A stretch of DNA of 64,000 bases, taken from positions 88,436 through 152,435 of the forward strand of contig VCMS01000035.1 of NCBI GenBank assembly GCA_022539475.1, given 5' to 3'. The notes under the pieces were generated by a model. The model searched no databases. It saw only the letters and a list, made by a program, of their open reading frames with translations, and was not told the DNA's origin. Shown in pieces: positions 36,982 to 47,900 of the stretch. The position numbers and the translations under genes are program-made. Within the stretch, counting starts at the first letter, position 1, and each line of letters begins with the position of its first letter. The stretch comes from Gracilaria domingensis (Eukaryota > Rhodophyta > Florideophyceae > Gracilariales > Gracilariaceae).

Positions 36982-37704
36982 ATGAAGGCGACGTGCTTCC
37001 TCTCGCCGCTTCCGTCGGTTCTGACCGGCCGTTCCCACGCCACCACGCACGCTCTCCATCGCATCGCGCTCATTCCTCGCCGCCCTGCAAGCCGCGCCTG
37101 CCTGCAGCGCGGCGCGACGCGCGCGCTCATGCTGCCGGCGCTCGCTGACGCGTCGCGCGACGCGCAGCTCACGCTGGCGATCGTCGACGCCGTCACGCTG
37201 TGGCTGGGCGTCTGGCAACGGGTAACAGCGCTTGGGCTGGTTTTCTCGCGCACGACGAGGAAGATCATCCACATCAGTTGCGGGCCGGCTTTCCTTGTGT
37301 TGTGGCCGCTGTATAGCGCGACCACCCACCCGCGTCTGTGTGCCGCCTGCGTGCCGCTGCTGTTCTCCGCTGTGCTTGTAGTGTCAGGCTTTTTGTCTGC
37401 CACCTCCGCGCGAAGCGCGTTGGCGCGCGCGTTGTCGAGAGAGGGAAGCGCGCGTGAGGCTCTACACGAACCGCTGATCTACAGTGTGACGCTGCTGCTT
37501 CTCACGCTCTTTCTGTTCCGCACGCCGGCCGCAGCGGTTGGCTTCACCCAGCAAATGTACCTTGCCTCAATGGAAGGAGCCGCACTTAGCGGAAAGCTAG
37601 CAGCAACTGAGATAGTTTCAAATATAGACGTGCTGGTTGAACGAAGGAAGTCAAAGTCCTTGGAAGCACCCCCAGTCAGTCCCGCTGTATACTGTGCTCG
37701 GTAA
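36982..37704 (+). pseudogene. Captured phytol/farnesol kinase fragment, C-terminus lost
   Basis: The frame from ATG 36,982 shows an arginine-rich, serine-containing N-terminus resembling a plastid transit peptide. It then matches the VTE5/FOLK family, which phosphorylates phytol or farnesol in plastid membranes: RKIIHISCGPAFLVLWPLYS, a hydrophobic segment, REALHEPLIYSVTLLLLTLFLFR. The expected GGDG..ADIVGR catalytic block, which should follow TPAAAVGF at about 37,535, is absent. Instead an unrelated 55-residue tail runs to a stop at 37,704. An internal deletion or rearrangement during capture is likely. It ends 79 bases from the tail of the UPL3 copy. Confidence 0.7.
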
Positions 37705-37782
37705 ACCACTTTTTTTTTTTGACAAAAAATTTACTCCTTGCCGGCGCTTTGCCCGTCGACTAGCGTTAACTTAGGAAACACT

Positions 37783-40700
37783 CTACGAAAGATGGAACGA
37801 CCTCTGTCCTTCACGAACAACGTAAAGCACCTGCTTCTTCGCAATCTCATAAGAACTATACTCCGGGAGTTTGAAATAATTCGTGCAAGTCATCACGGTT
37901 GGCAAACACTGGTCCGGAGAGTGCCCGCTCTCCGGGGTACGTCGCACAATTGTTAGACGGGGATGCAATTTGCTGAGCCCCCCGAGCGGAAGAGCTGGAG
38001 AGCCAGTAGTAAATTGGATGAAACGCTGTTGATCTTCTTCATCCAATTCTGTAAGAAGTTGTAAGGAGTACTTCACCGCTGCGTTCTCGTGGCTGAATCC
38101 ATGATCATATTGCGTAGAATGAACCAAAAAGTCTATAGTCCACTTCTCATATGGCGGACCGCAGAACAACAACTCAAGTTCAGCGCTTCGGAACACTAGA
38201 AGACTCGTGATATCAATTAGCTCACCCAAGCCTCTCAAAAGCGCTTCATCTTGCTGATACACACCTCCAAAAAGCACATGGTATGTCACTCTTCTCACGA
38301 ACTCTTCAGCATTCTTCTCATTCACTTCAATATTGCTTTCGCCTTTCACAAGTTCTATCGAATCATCACCAGGCAAAACAAATGTCAGACAAAGGGCTGG
38401 TATCGAATCGCCTTCATTGTCATCCACCATTCTTATAATTGATTGCAGCCGAACAGCGAGTTGATGGTCAATATTATCCAACAGTTTCATAGCGGATTTC
38501 CCGCTAGTGTATCTCTGCCACACATTCTTTCGATCTACAAGATCCAACTTTGCCAATCTGTCGCGTTTGTATCTTCCGAATCCACTTTCTAGTATGGATG
38601 ACGAGCCTGATGAATCTGAACTTAAGGGCCCACAGCTGTCGAATATTACTCGACAGTATGCCAGGAGAAGTTCCGAGAAAGTGTTCGAAAACCTCAAATC
38701 CAGCAAGCGACCGTCAATAACAGCCTTACCCATAAGACGACCAATGAATTGGAACAAAGAGCAAGTCTTGGAAGCCGCAGATTTCTGGGGTTCGCTAATC
38801 ATTACTGGTAGGCATGAAGGGAATAGTCCTGTGCCAGTAGGCACCACGTAGCTTGGAGGTTCGTTCTGAACTGCCACTGTCGGTTTGGTGTTAGATTGCC
38901 TTCGACTTCTTCGTCATGTAGAGGACTGGCGAACTGGGACGTGAACATTACTAATGTTCACGTCCCAGTTCGAGATAGTATCTCGATTCTGATGAATGAA
39001 GTGTGTTGCCGCTTCCGATTCCGCCTTTGTCTTGATTGTCTGCGAACTGCTACTTCTCCAAAGCTTCAGATCTACCATCTGAATTTCTCTCGAGGTAAGA
39101 GTGTAAACCTCAAGATTAGGTCCCAATCCTGTACTAGCCTCGTTGAAGTATTCGACCTCCAGCACTGTACCATGAGAGCAATACATGTTCATCACTTTGA
39201 TCGCAGATTCGAGGATTCGGTCGCGGTGGATTCGAACCTTTTGGCGTTGAATACGCCCCATCCTTGTTTTGCTTTCACGATGGTGTCGAGAAGATCTGTC
39301 AGTCGCAACCCCTGACATTTCGTTGCGCGTCTGCAACAAATGAAGCGCTCGCGAAACGCCCAGAGACGTTGACTGAAACAGCGTTCTTATTATATCAAAC
39401 GGGATTAGAAATGACGATTCCCTCGCTACTGAGAAGCAACACACGGGCCCAATCCCTTCACAAAACGCAATAGGACCCGAAAACTGTCTAGTTACCTTAG
39501 CAGTCAATTTGTGGCTCACAAAATGTACTTTGGGGTCTTCCAAAAGGAAAGGAAGATCAGTGGCAAAGTCACCAGAAGCAACAGTGGTTGCGCTCACAGA
39601 AGTTGAACTAGAACAGATGCTTCAAGACCGCAATAACCGATGCTATAGATGACACTAAGCCAGTCTCTGATAGCTTGTCAGGTGAAAGGATAAGTTTGTC
39701 TGACAGCATTATATCTGCCAGTACTTCCTCCGAAGCTTCAGCATCATCTCGACGAGCCTTCTGTCGTCCAGCAGCTCTACTACGCTCTCTATGTTCCTGC
39801 AGCCTTTCGGATCTGCACACATGGCCCGAACTGCTCCCTTCTCCAGTAGCAGCATCAGAGTGGTTAACTTATATATTCGAGTTGGCGGGGCTTCTCGAGT
39901 TGTCTTGTCTCCTGGAATAAATCAATGTGTGAACATCAGTCTAAAGCCCGGGGCCCAGGCCTTGTTGGCGTGCGTATTATTGAACAACCGCACTTAATAT
40001 CGAACGACCTACCTCACTTCGGGAAACTCTGTGAGTTGGGCCGCGTTAAAGAGCAGCGAGGGCTGTCCACACTGAGTCCATGTCTCGCAAGTTGATTGGT
40101 GTTCCCGAATGATCTCCATGAGAGTGAACATGGTCGATTCTTCCAGATGAAGACCCCGGTACCGGAGCTCGCGTAACAAGTTCAATACTTTGATTGTTTT
40201 CGTCCTCCTTTTCCCCTTCCTGTTCACTGTCCAAGGCAGCAAATCGAACGATTTCATGAAAAACACCTTCACGCACAAACGCCTCTCGCAAAGATGGAGA
40301 CTTTTCTAATGCAGACGATGTTATCGCCAACCCAACAAGAGCCTCGCTCTTCGAACGGTTCTCCCCTAGAAGGGCAGCAACAAATGGACAAAAGCGAATT
40401 GTTGTAAGATTCTGTGACTCCTCTGACTCTAGTCCGGTTTCATCATTCATAGTCACCGCACTTAGCACAACGTGAGGAGAAATTGAAATAAACTTGGACA
40501 ACACAGACAAGGTCAATCTCCCGGCATTTAAGTCTGCCGAGGAAATGTAAAACCTCATCAGGGTCTCAAACAGTTCTGTTCCAAAAAGCTGCAACGGGGC
40601 AGGGTTCCGTTCAAGTGATTCTCGTCGCTTTGCATCGATTGCAGCAAAATTGGCAGACGGGCCAACTGCTCACCGTCTTTTTGATCTCGTTGACGAACCA

Positions 40701-41747
40701 TGGTGGTGCTCATGCTCACTGGTATCCGGAAGGCGACTGTCGGAAAGATTAAGACAATCTACAGAATGCATAGTTGAGCCTGAGCTAAGTCTGCTCTTCA
40801 GTTGCATAATGAGGGTGTCGGTATCCAGGATTTGAAGTCCAAGCTTGGCACTTCCGCGCGCCAAGATAGCAAGCATGCGAAGCGCAGCGCAGACGAGTAC
40901 GATTGTGGCGAGAGTGCAGGAGGAGATGGAGGTACGATCAGACTAAGAACCTTCTCGATGAGCTCAAGGGCATCTCCACACAGCGCCTCGAGCTTCTCAG
41001 GCGAAGATCTATACGCTTCTGCAAGCTTAGTGAAACCTACTACATCAGATTCTCTGATGCGTTGCTCTTCAAAGCTTAGCAATCGCATCGTATTGGGCAG
41101 CACACGACTTATCATTTCCATTGCATCGCCACGGGGTTGACGGCACAGGTTGCATGCGGTTGCAGCGGCCATTCTCTGTACGCCTATCGAAAAGAAGTCA
41201 ATAAACGAAAGCACCGCTTCAAAGCCATTCGCCGAAACATTTTGCTGCGGGTAATCAACACTCAATTTGTGCAAGGCAGACAAAGACTGCTCAGCAAGGT
41301 CGATGTACTCAAGAGACAAAAGATTCTGGCAGAGCGGTCCAGCGGCACCATTGAGCGCAGTTGCAGAAGAAGAAGACGGTGGCGCTTCCATCATATGCGT
41401 GAGCGCGCGTGCGGCGTAAATCTTGACCTTCACATTGGCGCCCGTGCGGAGCAATCTAACAAGCGGCGTAACAGGCCTCATGGCACCGGACCTGGCTGGC
41501 TTTCGGGAAGTCGGCGGGTGGGGGGGTGGTGCGGGCGGTCTGCGCGCGGGACGACGGGGCTGTTCTCGGGGGGCGGGGGAGGGGGTGGAGGGGGGGAGTG
41601 GTGTGCGGAACGAGTGGGACGGGAAGCGGCTGCGCGAGGAAGTCGGTGGCGGACGGGGTTTGTGGCGGCGGAGGCGCGGCGGGAACGCGAACGCGTGGAA
41701 GGCGGTTCGCTGGCGACAGGTTGTTGCAGACGCGCATCATCAGACAT
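37783..41747 (-). pseudogene. UPL3: Captured UPL3-type HECT E3 ubiquitin ligase copy, decayed
   Basis: From ATG 41,747 a proline/serine-rich leader is followed by armadillo repeats (ARALTHMMEAPPSSS, LEYIDLAEQSLSALHKLS, LSFIDFFSIGVQRMAAATA) and, at the C-terminus, a HECT domain with the catalytic cysteine in LPTVMTCTNYFKLPEYSS (near 37,860). This order is that of plant UPL3/KAKTUS and animal TRIP12, which transfer ubiquitin to substrates. The copy has frameshifts near 41,478, 40,860 and 40,600 and an in-frame TGA at 38,914-38,916. A candidate intron (GTAGGT to TTCCAG, 39,912-40,012) is retained, which argues for capture of genomic DNA. A 39-bp palindrome is inserted in frame at about 38,935-38,974. 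Confidence 0.9.
38935..38974. repeat. Near-perfect 39-bp palindrome inside the HECT copy
   Basis: The arm AACTGGGACGTGAACATTA is followed by one C and its exact reverse complement. The length is 13 codons, so the frame is kept (SNWDVNISNVHVPV). The stretch does not look like HECT-ligase sequence and is probably a tiny insertion or fold-back product. Confidence 0.85.
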
Positions 41748-41783
41748 GTCATAATGTCATTCTGTCGTACTGGCAGCGGGCGA

Positions 41784-42440
41784 GGTCAAGTTGTGTTAGG
41801 GTCGCTACCCTAACACAACTTGACCACCCTGCTCGCGGGCAGGTTACGTTTTGGACGGCGTTGCGTGCGGTGTGTGTTTTGGGAGGTCTGCGGGCGCTAC
41901 CAGAATGTGGTGAAAACGTGCCCGCGGGCGGGGGGGGGGGGGGGGGGGTCGGTCGTGTTAGGGTAGGTAACCTAAGGCCCGTTCTACACCGGGACATGGA
42001 CAGATTTGCAGCTGTCTATTGTCCACAATTTTGGGGTCGCTTCTGAGCGACCCCACTGAAGAGACACTTCAAAAATCGTTCTGTCAGATTTGTTTTTAAT
42101 TTCTCTGCCGGCAAGGTTGACTTGTTTTTAATTTTTATGGGACACGTGTGCCAGTTTTGCTTGTCCATGTCCTGGTGTAGAACGGGCCTAAGACGACCGG
42201 ATCCCCTCGCCCGCGGGCATAAATCGCACATTTTTCAAAAAATCGGCCAAAACGTGCCCGCGGGCGGGGGGGTCCGGTCGTGTTAGGGTAGCTACCCGAA
42301 CACAACCGGACCCCCCGGCAGGCGGGGATAAAAAAGCACATTTTTTAAAAAACCAGCCAAAACGTGCCCGCGGGCGGAGGGATCCGGCTGTGTTAGGGTA
42401 GCCACCCTAACACAACCGACCCCCCCACGCCCGCGGGCAC
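41784..42440. repeat. Family of palindromes around GTGTTAGGGTAG, within G-rich text
   Basis: Four related inverted repeats lie here: 41,784-41,825 (19-bp perfect arms), 41,949-42,200 (split by a MITE), 42,271-42,312 and 42,364-42,440. The last is enclosed by outer arms GTGCCCGCGGGCG and CGCCCGCGGGCAC. Three share the leader AACGTGCCCGCGGGCGG. They lie just upstream of the UPL3 copy. A 19-base G run at 41,930-41,948 adjoins the second. Confidence 0.8.
41976..42188. mobile_element. 213-bp PIF/Harbinger-like MITE
   Basis: Terminal inverted repeats of about 28 bp begin GGCCCGTTCTACACC on both ends with one mismatch (G/A) and read into GGACATGGACA. The target duplication TAA lies at 41,973-41,975 and 42,189-42,191, the TWA type expected for PIF/Harbinger. 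Without it, the flanking palindrome joins up again. It has no coding capacity. Confidence 0.85.
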
Positions 42441-43599
42441 ATTCTGGTCACATTTTGGCACCATGCCGAGACCTCCCAAAACACCTTCCTCGACACTTCC
42501 AGCACTCATTACGGTGCACCCGCCCGCCAACACGTGGACGCTGCTGGCCACGGGGATTGGCGGGAGGTAAAAGGGCTGTACAGACAACGCCGGCTGTAAA
42601 TAAATGAGAGTATATCTCGATTATTATGAGCGCTTAAAAAGCACGATTCGAGAGAGCACCCATTACTCGCATAAGTCTAGATCCACTAAAACCCTCTGCC
42701 CGCGGACACATTTTAAAACCATTTTTCAGCGTTTCGACACCTCCCAAAACACAGTTTGATGCATTACTCACAGTCTTTTTGTTGCAAGCACAATATAAAT
42801 TCATCATACAAGACTCAGCTATTTTTCGTATCCAATTGATGCTTACCTAATAAGGGAACTCACGACAATGTGTTTGCTACAAGTTGTGTACGTACTGACA
42901 CACTACACTATTTACACTGCTCAAAGCAGCGAGGTGACGAACTACGAAAGCGCCTCAACAGCCGCACGCACGAAAGTAGTAATGCGCCGGGATGAGCTGC
43001 AGATGAACAGAATGACGACAGTAGGTAGCTACTTAAAATACTCGCCACCATTGTTTCCGGTGGAGATACAAATTCTACCGATGATTTAGAAGAGGTAATA
43101 TCGTCTAGCATGAGCGCACCAGCTCTGGCGTTTTATGTTATTATCTGAATTTAATTGGTTCGCTCCGAACGGGTGGTAAACAGCAATGAAGGCCTTCAAC
43201 GACCATAGAATCTCCGAATTATAGTGGTAGTGGATTTCTCTGCGGAACACTAAAAAGAACTAAATAGAGTTCTGATAAGCTAACTACTACATGATCCTCT
43301 CAGGTCTAAAGAACGGGGGCTGTAGCAGCTCTTATATGCTAAATTCATTCAGTATAAAACTCTATGGAAGTAAAACGCGACAAGAATCGTAGCTGAAAGC
43401 AAAACAGATGGTAGTCATGAAAACCCTTCTGCCCGGCGTGCTTGGGCTTGTAGCACATGACAATAGTTCCAATATTGAAATCGTATCGCTTCACCTCCCA
43501 TTAACAAGGCCTGTCACCAACATTACAAGAGAAGACATAAATCGACGTGTTGTGGAGATACCGTAAAATGCTGCCAATGGTGTTAGTTCTTCTTCTATT
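42441..43599. other. Transposon interior, no gene seen
   Basis: AT-rich sequence between the palindromes and the transposase copy B. ORFs are short and overlapping. Homology with copy A becomes visible only from about 43,600. Confidence 0.5.
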
Positions 43600-45823
43600 A
43601 AGAACCGTGATAAAACTTCAGAGTTCCACTTCCAAAGCTATGAATTGCTGCCGACCACTTTGTCGAGGAGCATTTAAAGGCTTCAATCTGCCACCGAAGA
43701 GACGAAATAGAGCTTTCACTACATCATGGGCCACGATTGCCCCTATAAGTAGTCCAAGCGACGTCCGAGTACCGAGAGAAAATTGTTCTCATTGGGGCCG
43801 TGTCCTGCGCTCCCTATCAGATTTCAAAGAATTCCATCATGAAAGGAAAAACATGTCAATATCTTTGTACGCTTTGGCCTCCATCATTCGAAGGAGATCT
43901 GCCTTGGTGAAGGTTCCATTCAGTAACCTGCCTTTCTTCGGCGTGGACAAATCTGTATGCAAACTTCTGGCAGAAAAGTTGCATGGCATGGGGGATAGAT
44001 TTGCGTTTGTAAAGTTCCGGATTTGAGTACGTATCGTTCGAAATGAACGTGACGCGGATGATTCTTTTGCAGTGCTTAGGGTCTCTGACTACACTCTCTC
44101 GATTTCTGGAGTATTAATCGGTTTCAATATGCCGAGATGCAAGTTGCGTAACTGTTCAAAGAGAGCTCTCCTTGTTCCGAACAGACTGCATGGAAATAAC
44201 CCCTGGATGAATCTTACAGTCAAGGAGGTTTTGATGGACGACAGAATAAGAGATATGGAATTAGAACGCATGAGAGTATCCGACTTAGATCTCTTCTCCC
44301 TTGTACGACGTAAACTTCTTTCTCTCTCGCCTTTCTTTGCATATTCGAGAATAACTGAGTATGTCTTTCTGACGCTTTTAGTGTGGTTTTGAGAGTGTCC
44401 AGTGAATGAAGTAAGAACATTACTGAATAAAGATGAGGGAGGGGCTTTGCATCTATGACAAGGGCTTCGCGTTTTGGTCCCATGAAGAGTAGACAGAATG
44501 TCCTTAGCCTCAGAATATCCGCACAAAAACTTGCAGAGGATGGCACACTCGATATAGTGCGTCTTCGCCGATGAAATGAAAACCTTTCTGCATTAGATTT
44601 AGAATTTGCTACAAGATTTGACAAAGAGATTCTTGAAGGATGTGCATCCTGGAATCGCGTAAAGACTTGCTAGAAACGAATGGGATTGCGTCTGCTTCAG
44701 ATGCGAAAAACTGTACCAGTGTTGTAGGAAAGTATGCCACTACTGTGAGGTCATCACGGATGCGCTTACGTCGTAGCTCGTCGGAGATGTTGAGAAAGAT
44801 GAGGTGAAGAGGATAAGCAGTAACCGATGTTTTCTTTAGAGTTGTTGAAGACTTATCGGTGCATACCTGCAGATGACCTACAAAAGATTCCCTTTAACTT
44901 ATTTCTTGGGAGTACCACGCTATTCTACTATCCAAAGAGCCCCTCACTACTTCCTTAAGTTTTGAGGTGGCGTCTCTTGCGAGAGAGCCGGACATGGAGT
45001 GAGATATTTTCGTGGAGTGGGTCTGATGTACAGGGTGGAAGAATGTGTTTTCGTTGTTAGCCAACTGGAGCTGTTTCACAAATGTCTGAACGATGTCTCT
45101 GATGTAGAGGGTGGCGCTGAACTTACATCCTTCTGGCGAGACAGTTCTTCGATGGAAACCGTCTTTTGAGGCGTATCGTTCGAAAATAGCGTTCTTCAGT
45201 TCTGTACAGCGCTTGGAACTTGTTATGGTCTCGTTGAATCGCTTTTGCGAGAATCGCGGGTCCCAAAGTAGCCCAATGAACTCGTCTGCCTCACCATGAC
45301 CGAGGTTGGAAGCTACTGAAGCCAGACAAACCGTGAGATAATCCATATGGAAATCACCGAGGGCCTCCTCAGAAGGCACTGGGCGTTAACTGCTTCCGTG
45401 TTCTCGCTCTAATGCCGCGGGACCTGAGGAAGGAGAAACACAATGCGAAGTGTCCGGAATGGGAGGGGCGCACGGAGTGGGGTCAACAATGTCCTCGGAC
45501 ACCGGAGGCTCGGGAAGGCGACAAGGGGCAGTGACCGTTTCGGAAGATGCGGGCGCGGGCGCGGAAAGCTTGAGACGCTTGCTTCTTCGAATGGGCCGCC
45601 TATTGTCGTCTTCCAGCGCGGCTTTCAGACGAAACAGGCAATGGTTGACATGTTGTTGAAGAGATAAGACTCCTCGGCGAGTAACGAAGGGGCACCCACG
45701 CTTCTTATATGTACAGTAATAGACCATGGGAAGAAGAAATGAAGGAGAAACGACGACAAAGCCGGCAAGAGAAGGTCGTCCGAGGGGAGAAAGAGGTCGT
45801 GCGACAGTGAAGTTCGACGTCAA
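43600..45823 (-). pseudogene. Plavaka-like transposase copy B, dead
   Basis: The N-terminus from ATG 45,823 is complete here, with the cysteine-histidine finger YYCTYKKRGCPF...QQHVNH that copy A lacks. Two in-frame stops follow: a TAA in place of a serine codon in GSSSRP at about 45,387, and a TAA after SQEIS at 44,894-44,896. Further left, frames shift and similarity to copy A drops. The C-terminal 300 or so codons are missing. Compared with copy A, identity is high on the right (about 45,000 onward) and clearly lower left of about 44,640. Confidence 0.75.
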
Positions 45824-46093
45824 GCGGAGAACGGATAATATATTTTGAGTTTAAATCACGTGCTTTCGTTCAAAAAGGAACGTAGGTACACGTCGACCTC
45901 AACACAAGGGTGTACTTCTCGTATTATCTACCACTGGTTATAAACCTGTGGTTTTGAAAAGTTGTACGCTGTACACCTGTCCAATCTCGCACAGAAAAAT
46001 AAATCTCTTCCCTCCGCCGCCGCCGCGCCTCCGACGTCCGACCTTCCGTTACCGTCGTGAACCGTGCCATCCACATCCTCGCGTTATACTCCG

Positions 46094-46168
46094 CTCCGTC
46101 GTACTTTTTTCCGCCCTCTACTTTATGGAGGCTCCATAAAGTAGAGGGCGGGAAAAAGTGGGACGGAG
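46094..46168. repeat. Long hairpin upstream of transposase copy B (about 36-bp arms)
   Basis: Arms CTCCGTC...CCGCCCTCTACTTTATGGA and its near-perfect complement surround a few bases. It replaces the shorter hairpins seen at the equivalent place in copy A. Confidence 0.85.
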
Positions 46169-46227
46169 TCATCCGTATCTCACGGATGTATTCCGTGCAG
46201 TCTTTTCGTACGTTCTTCTCTATCCTT

Positions 46228-46810
46228 CTACGACACCTTTCGCGCTTTACGATGAATGGATTGTTGGCAATCTAACCGATCCCTTTCCTTCTTCTTCTTC
46301 CTTTTGTGAGTTACTAGGGCCCTCGACTTTTCTAGCGCAACGTTTCTGTTTTGCTTTATCAAGGGTACGTTCCATCGCATTTCAAATGTATCCAACGGAG
46401 CATTGACTAACTTTTGGTTACTTTCTGCTTGCGTATACAGGTAAACGACCAATTTCATTTCGTCTCTCAAGATCGATCTCTGACTGTTCGGGGTAGGCGA
46501 TTCTGATACTTGGTTGGGACATAGGCTGCTCTCTCGTTTATCGCATCTTGGGGTATTTTTGCTGCATGGGCATTCTTGGTGTCCTTGCTTGTGAGTTCTC
46601 GCTTTGACACCTTTCGCGCTTTACGATGAATGGATTGTTGGTAATCTAACCGATCCCTTTCCTTTTTCTTCTTCCTTTTGCGAGTTACAAGGTCCCTCGA
46701 CTTTTCTAGTGCAACGTTTCTGTTTTGCTTTATCAAAGGTATGTTCCATCGCATTTCAAATGTATCCGACGGATCATTGACTAACTTATGGTTAGTTTCT
46801 GCTTGCGTAT
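46228..46810 (-). repeat. Tandemly duplicated ~370-bp unit (copy B)
   Basis: Same arrangement as 15,714-16,310. Here both units extend into the basic KRKKKKERDR and SIHRKARKVS segments, so the left unit of copy A has been altered. The ORFs are open but small (80 and 95 codons). Confidence 0.6.
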
Positions 46811-46865
46811 ACAGGTAAATGACTTTTGATGGGGACGTAGCTCACGAGTTGCAGGTGCAGATTCT

Positions 46866-47013
46866 TCAAGTAGGGAACCATGCATCTGGGCATGGTTCCC
46901 TACCTGAGGAACCGAGAGGATGAGGCGCTTCGCGCCCCATCCTCTCGGAGTGCGTACGTGTTCTACCGTTACCGCACTTCGGTGCAGGTGCAGTCTGCGG
47001 CAGCTGCCGCAGA
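46866..47013. repeat. Three-hairpin cluster, copy B
   Basis: Counterparts of the copy A hairpins at 46,866-46,909, 46,914-46,946 (one arm mismatch) and 46,994-47,013 (a perfect palindrome here, TCTGCGGCAG with its complement). Confidence 0.85.
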
Positions 47014-47311
47014 TTGCGCCTACACTCGCTCCATCATGAAGAAATGGTACATGTAATATAGCAAAGTAGTGGTTAGCAAAAGCCGTCGATAGAAGAATAG
47101 ATACGAATAAAACGGTATGATTTCATAATGGGCATCATCTGTACTAGCACCACTATTCCATGCGTTGCAGGGTATCATTCCGCAGAAGGTATCGTGTAAT
47201 GTGCACCTTAATGGAAACTGTACCTAGACTTCGCGAAATACCGTTCAGGTAGCCCTCGACTAAAAAACTAGCACGAGTGGAAAACCCACCAGTATTTACT
47301 GCACAGCGATT

Positions 47312-47411
47312 CTGGACGACCCAAGCAATTATCTCCAAATTTTGAAATAATTGATCTCGATATTTTTTCAAAAAATTTACTGGACGACCCTTCCCACTTT
47401 CTGGACGACCC
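47312..47411 (+). promoter_or_regulatory. Three subterminal CTGGACGACCC repeats, copy B
   Basis: Located at 47,312, 47,380 and 47,401, the last only 34 bases from the element's end. Spacing matches copy A. Probable transposase-binding repeats by analogy. Confidence 0.6.
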
Positions 47412-47444
47412 TCGCCAAAAACTAGCATCTGCAAAAGACAGATG

Positions 47445-47900
47445 TATTCTCCATTTCAGCTCATATATGGAGTACGACCCCGAATGCATCCATCAGATCC
47501 TCCTTTCCTGATAGCCACGCCGTCACTTAATCATCGTGTGGTGGAACTACAAGCCTCCACTCTTGGGAGGGCCACAAGGGTATTGCAGCAGCCTCACCGT
47601 CAAGACGATGAGCGCCGTGGACATCGGTTCGCTGTTGGAGACCAGGTACTGGCAATGCGTGGTGAAGGCCTTAATCCTTCGGTGAAATGGCCATCATTCA
47701 AATCAAAGTTCTGTGGACCATGCCACGTCGTTCGGGCCAATCATCCTCGGTACATGTTGGTGTCTCCACACCGACGTATGTCGAGATGAGGCATTCATGC
47801 AAGACGCTTAAGACCTTACCATCCTAGACCGAGGCATCTGACCCCTAGAACAGTACGGCACGAAAGAAATGATCAGCCCGAAGCGGCATGCCCGGTCGTG
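47445..47900 (+). pseudogene. pol: Gypsy integrase C-terminal part, continuation after the insertion
   Basis: Resumes the frame broken at 32,359 with YSPFQLIYGVRPRM. A GPY/F-like module follows (FKSKFCGPCHVVRA, with cysteine for the aromatic residue), then a TGA at 47,787. The text after that stop is still protein-like in the same frame (RPYHPRPRHLTPRT), so the stop is probably a mutation. Confidence 0.85.

Larger units (their letters stand above)
32360..47444. mobile_element. 15.1-kb DNA transposon carrying captured host-gene copies
   Basis: The element sits in the gypsy integrase codon for the tyrosine after MAEG. The dinucleotide TA is duplicated (32,358-32,359 and 47,445-47,446), and removing element plus one TA restores the reading frame into YSPFQLIYG. 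The ends are short imperfect inverted repeats: left CGTCTGTGTTCTGCA, right (reverse complement) CATCTGTCTTTTGCA. The right 3.8 kb is homologous to copy A (transposase, 370-bp units, hairpins, subterminal repeats). The left 9 kb holds pseudogene copies of NLE1, a phytol kinase and a UPL3-type ligase. TA duplication is known for some CMC-superfamily elements, consistent with the transposase. Confidence 0.85.

Noticed and set aside
36622-37329. 235-codon minus ORF between NLE1 and the phytol kinase copy
   Set aside because: GC-rich shadow of the phytol kinase N-terminus on the opposite strand; no domain.
37783-41747. UPL3-type ligase as a functional host gene
   Set aside because: Several frameshifts and an in-frame stop are visible, and it lies inside the boundaries of a transposon; sequencing error could explain some but probably not all breaks.
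41784-42420. Telomere repeat (TTAGGG/CCCTAA)
   Set aside because: The hexamer occurs once per palindrome arm and never in tandem.
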